The notes beneath the pieces are model-generated. The model had not been told where the DNA came from and did no database searches. It saw only the letters and a list, made by a program, of their open reading frames with translations. DNA of 64,000 bases from Udaeobacter sp963725505 (GTDB lineage Bacteria; Verrucomicrobiota; Verrucomicrobiia; Chthoniobacterales; UBA10450): NCBI GenBank assembly GCA_963725505.1, contig CAVRYN010000013.1:1-64000 (forward strand), read 5' to 3'. Positions 61,515 to 64,000 of the stretch are shown here, in pieces. The translations under genes and the position numbers were made by a program. Every line of letters starts with the position of its first letter. Position 1 is the first letter of the stretch.

Positions 61515-61939
61515 GAGACTCTAGTCGGCTCGATCAGTTCGACTGCGGGAAAATAAATGCGATACCGCTCAGCGTCCCGGGTGGCCAGCTTCCAACCCAT
61601 CAACTCTGCGTGTGCGCCGATAAAGAAATCAGGCAGGGGCACGCTGGGAGCTTCGCCTCCGCCCGAACTCCTGCGGGCGAGTCGGTAACGCCTGTAGGCG
61701 CGGCCGCAGATGGCTGCGGCGGCAACAGGAAGATCAAGGACGACGATGCCGGCTTGGCGCATATCTTCTTCGATTTCATCGCCGCGCCTCGGGCCAGCAT
61801 ACAATTCAGCCAATGTGATACAGTTAATCGCTGCGCCAGAGTCGATGATTGCGGACGAAATCAGATTCCTGGCACGAGTTCGGTCATTCCCGACGCCGTA
61901 GTGCGCATCGATAATGACATTCGTATCTAATAAAATCAT
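61511..61939 (-). CDS. vapC: PIN-domain ribonuclease toxin (VapC-type)
   Basis: 142 residues. MILLDTNVIIDAHYGV contains the first catalytic Asp; AINCITLAELYAGPRR supplies the acidic Glu; LPDFFIGAHAELMGWKLATR and the following D give the rest of the PIN metal site. It is coupled to the antitoxin by a 4-base overlap (61,936-61,939) and its 3' end overlaps the WecG-type gene by 4 bases. It should be a Mg2+-dependent RNase blocked by its partner. Confidence 0.85.
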   Translation of the reverse strand: MILLDTNVIIDAHYGVGNDRTRARNLISSAIIDSGAAINCITLAELYAGPRRGDEIEEDMRQAGIVVLDLPVAAAAICGRAYRRYRLARRSSGGGEAPSVPLPDFFIGAHAELMGWKLATRDAERYRIYFPAVELIEPTRVS

Positions 61940-62163
61940 GGCTCCCGCGTCATCTTCCGCAGTTCCTCCCAGCGAATCTTCGGTATGCTCTTCCAGTTTC
62001 GTATCGCCTTCAGAACCTGCGCTTTTGTCTTTTTTTTCTGTGGCGCAGCGCGATGCACTCGTCTTAGAATCAGCTCAGGTCCTTTTTGTCTGCAAGCGAA
62101 CACATCGCCCGGCGCCGCGCCAGGGATTACCACCCGCTTCTTGCTATCAGCCGTCAAAGTCAT
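61936..62163 (-). CDS. vapB: AbrB/SpoVT-type antitoxin (VapB-like)
   Basis: 75 residues from ATG 62163 (MTLTADSKKRVVIPGAAPGD, VFACRQKGPELILRRV), the swapped-hairpin DNA-binding fold; the Lys-rich C-terminal tail (KKKTKAQVLKAIRNWKSIPK) is the toxin-binding part. Being upstream of and overlapping the PIN gene fits a vapBC operon that represses itself. No operator was identified. Confidence 0.8.
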   Translation of the reverse strand: MTLTADSKKRVVIPGAAPGDVFACRQKGPELILRRVHRAAPQKKKTKAQVLKAIRNWKSIPKIRWEELRKMTREP

Positions 62164-62181
62164 GGTGGGACTGTCCCACAT

Positions 62182-62484
62182 CGCTAAGGCGAGTCAAACG
62201 GGGTCGGCGTCTGTCAGCCCCGAATGCTTAGTTATCATTCTGCAGAATTTCGCCGTGAAAACAGCCAGGATCAATTCGCGTTTTGCGCTGGTGAATTTGA
62301 TAATTCTTACGCATGACTTTTCATTCGTGACGCCGTGGCGCGCCTCGGTGGAGTTGAAAGCGATCTGCTTGCAAAAACCCGTTTTGGGCGCCGGAGGAAC
62401 TTGAAAACCCACCGCTTAGCTTCTATATGATTAGGAAGCCGACTGAAGTACCTGCTTTGCAAGAGACCACCAGATGTCAAATTC
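62182..62484. promoter_or_regulatory. divergent intergenic region between vapBC and the RiPP genes
   Basis: About 300 bases between a minus-strand toxin-antitoxin pair and plus-strand lasso-peptide genes. It must contain promoters for both. A 57-codon open frame (62,427-62,600) starting MIRKPTEVPALQETT is discussed under findings as a weak precursor candidate. Confidence 0.35.
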
Positions 62485-62769
62485 ATGAGCATGGAACTGA
62501 CAGCACGAGTGCGACTGGCCAAAGATGTCCTAATGCAGAAGGTTGGCGACGATGCGATCCTTCTCAATTTGAATACGGAAAATTACTTTACCCTCGATGA
62601 AGTCGGCACCCGCATAATCAACACTCTCCAAGAAAGCGATTCTCTAAAACAAGCCGTTCGGAAACTCGTGGGGATTTACGAAGTGGATGAAAGCAAATTG
62701 ACGAGCGACGCCATCCGCCTGGTCGAGGAGTGTGAACAACATGGGCTTCTACAGGTCACTGAGGCGTAA
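62485..62769 (+). CDS. PqqD-like RRE protein (lasso-peptide B1)
   Basis: 94 residues: MELTARVRLAKDVLMQKVGD (from 62491; ATG 62485 is also possible), ILLNLNTENYFTLDEVGTRI, INTLQESDSLKQAVRKLVGI, LVEECEQHGLLQVTEA. This is a stand-alone RiPP recognition element with the winged-helix PqqD fold, which binds the precursor leader and presents it to the protease and cyclase. It overlaps the B2 gene by 29 bases. Confidence 0.85.
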   Translation: MSMELTARVRLAKDVLMQKVGDDAILLNLNTENYFTLDEVGTRIINTLQESDSLKQAVRKLVGIYEVDESKLTSDAIRLVEECEQHGLLQVTEA

Positions 62770-63238
62770 GGCCGAAACGTGGCACAGCCTTTCGAAGAGC
62801 GATCGAGCTCTGGTAATAAGGGCGATGTTTCTCTTGCCCATCGTCGCTGCGAGTCTGAAAACTGTGGGCCTGCGAAGGACACAGTCGTGGCTCACAAGAA
62901 ATTCTCTCGGACCAACGGTTCCGCCGACAGAACAGACGCGAGCGAATGTCCGGCGGGCAGCACAAATGGTGGCTGTGGCTTGCCGGCGGCATCCGCTCCG
63001 CAGCAGTTGCCTTCCTCGCACCGTTGTACTTTGGAGCTTGTTACAACGCCGGGGCATAGGAGCTGATGTTCGCATCGGCGTTCGCTATGATACGCAAGGT
63101 CAGTTTGAGTCGCATGCCTGGCTGGAGTGGAACGGTGAGGTGCTAAACGACGCCGCGGATGTTGCAAGACAATATCTTCCTTTTAACAGCCTGGCATTCG
63201 ATCGAGTCAAACTGCCGTCCTCTTGTGGATTAGAATAG
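62741..63238 (+). CDS. lasso-peptide B2 transglutaminase-like leader protease
   Basis: 165 residues from ATG 62741 (GTG 62732 is alternative). The catalytic Cys lies in RSSCLPRTVVLWSLLQRRGI, the His in QFESHAWLEWNGEVLND with the following Asp, the order of the B2 Cys-His-Asp triad. The N-terminal helical region (SKSDRALVIRAMFLLPIVAA) is also typical. It removes the leader from the precursor in concert with the RRE protein and cyclase. Confidence 0.88.
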   Translation: MGFYRSLRRKAETWHSLSKSDRALVIRAMFLLPIVAASLKTVGLRRTQSWLTRNSLGPTVPPTEQTRANVRRAAQMVAVACRRHPLRSSCLPRTVVLWSLLQRRGIGADVRIGVRYDTQGQFESHAWLEWNGEVLNDAADVARQYLPFNSLAFDRVKLPSSCGLE

Positions 63239-63308
63239 CGCCGCCCGCGAGCATGTTGTTACTCGCGCCGCCTTGCCGGCTAAACCTCACATGAAAGTGA
63301 ACACTCGA

Positions 63309-63425
63309 AGCCGTCTCATAAATGTTGTAGCCACGCCCCTGTGGGGCGTCTGCATCGTCGGAGCCGCACGTTCCGGACAGCGCATAGCGCCGTGGCTACA
63401 GCGCGTGCGGATTTATGAGACGGCT
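63309..63425. repeat. 117-bp MITE-like inverted-repeat element
   Basis: Perfect 15-bp ends AGCCGTCTCATAAAT / ATTTATGAGACGGCT, and inside them GTAGCCACG (63,328-63,336) / CGTGGCTAC (63,391-63,399). It is inserted between the B2 and cyclase genes. No transposase is coded, so it would be a non-autonomous element or a large hairpin. Confidence 0.7.
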
Positions 63426-63472
63426 TCTCGGCTTCGCGCGCTTGTTCAACGCGGTGGTAGCAGGCTCCCTGT

Positions 63473-64000
63473 ATGAGCGGCTTTATTGGAATATTTAATA
63501 CCGACGGAGCGCCCGTCGATTCCGAACTGCTGGAACGCTTGACCGGATCGCTGACGTTCCGTGGGCCGGATGCTCGCGCAGTTTGGTGCCAGGGTTCGGT
63601 GGGTTTCGGGCACACTTTGTTCCGAACCACTTGGGAGGCCCGGTACGAGCGGCAACCTTTTACCCTGGACCAGCAAGTTTGGATCGTCGCCGACGCTCGT
63701 GTGGATGCGCGCGAGGATCTGGTTCGCGCGCTGGGCTTGGATGATCCGCTTCCACTAGGGCAGACACCTGATGTAGAGATGATTCTCAGGGCCTACCTTA
63801 AGTGGGGTGAACGATGCGTGGACCACTTGCTTGGAGACTTTAGCTTTGCGATTTGGGATGGGCGCCTGGGCAAACTTTTCTGCGCTCGTGATCGCTTCGG
63901 TGTTAAGCTTTTCTATTACGCTCGGAAGAGTTCATGTCTGGTCTTCTCTAACACGATCACCGCGCTCCGCTTCCACCCCGAAGTTTCGAGCCGTCTCAAC
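63473..64000 (+). CDS. asparagine-synthetase-like lasso-peptide cyclase, partial
   Basis: Starts MSGFIGIFNTDGAPVDSELL at 63473; the right end of the window cuts it at about residue 176 of an expected 600. The N-terminal glutaminase-like domain lacks the catalytic Cys2 of true asparagine synthetases (Ser instead), as in lasso cyclases. LGDFSFAIWDGRLGKLFCAR then DRFGVKLFYYA is the conserved end of that domain. The ATP-dependent synthetase domain that forms the isopeptide ring should follow outside the window. Confidence 0.85.
   Translation, partial: MSGFIGIFNTDGAPVDSELLERLTGSLTFRGPDARAVWCQGSVGFGHTLFRTTWEARYERQPFTLDQQVWIVADARVDAREDLVRALGLDDPLPLGQTPDVEMILRAYLKWGERCVDHLLGDFSFAIWDGRLGKLFCARDRFGVKLFYYARKSSCLVFSNTITALRFHPEVSSRLN

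Overview
The window appears to be an environmental contig made of two unlike parts. Bases 1 to about 3,625 are very GC-rich and actinobacterial in style: a DHA2-type MFS pump, a class-I-glutamine-amidotransferase-like gamma-glutamyl hydrolase, a FadR/GntR regulator and a GABA-type amino acid permease. All except the regulator are broken by single-base frameshifts. The permease then runs without a stop codon into the antisense of a secreted-protein gene at about 3,600-3,640. I read this as a chimeric join rather than a natural neighbourhood.

From about 3.63 kb to the end the sequence looks like a soil Verrucomicrobium of the Chthoniobacterales/Udaeobacter type. This is inferred from a VPDSG-type C-terminal sorting signal, long Thr-Pro-Ala repeat linkers, and several small protein families I associate with that group. 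Region 3.6-15.2 kb is a minus-strand family of paralogous secreted proteins. They combine an N- or C-terminal beta-rich domain of the PEP-CTERM-associated kind, a beta-propeller-like domain or a P-domain with T/P/A octapeptide arrays, and they share repeated upstream blocks. Region 15.3-20.8 kb holds a specialised NusG paralogue, a small conserved protein, a lipoprotein and a PQQ-type beta-propeller protein with another T/P/A tail.

Region 20.8-27.6 kb is a patchwork of small accessory genes (NIPSNAP, glyoxalase/VOC, peptidoglycan amidase, SAM methyltransferase, a small membrane protein). They are separated by nearly identical imperfect palindromes of about 94-120 bp with integron attC geometry: an RYYYAAC box, paired L arms with two extra bases on one side, and a GTTRRRY box. 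All are oriented with the minus-strand genes. This may be a sedentary gene-cassette array; no integrase is in view. Region 27.6-32.6 kb has two interleaved families of very small proteins in several copies, plus a tail-fibre/S74-type surface protein and a DUF4440 protein. A tRNA-Ala(CGC) sits at 33.06 kb.

Region 33.3-61.5 kb is a large, almost entirely minus-strand polysaccharide locus. It holds a Wzy-like polymerase, about ten glycosyltransferases (GT2, GT4, GT10, GT-D-like, WecG/TagA), FkbM, TylF, CmcI and other methyltransferases, a truncated acetyltransferase, the Wzm/Wzt ABC exporter with a four-helix-bundle gene between its halves, a broken secreted glycoside-hydrolase-like protein and GDP-mannose 4,6-dehydratase. 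Several genes are remnants. One glycosyltransferase contains four copies of a 7-bp repeat and may be phase variable. After a VapBC-type toxin-antitoxin pair (61.5-62.2 kb), the plus strand starts a lasso-peptide-type RiPP cluster (PqqD-like RRE protein, B2 protease, asparagine-synthetase-like cyclase) that runs off the right end.

My reading of the whole is that surface proteins with glycosylation-prone linkers and a sorting signal are encoded next to a locus that could supply the surface glycan. The cassette-like region and the small-protein repeats are fast-turnover accessory DNA between them. Single-base frameshifts occur throughout; some are probably sequencing errors.
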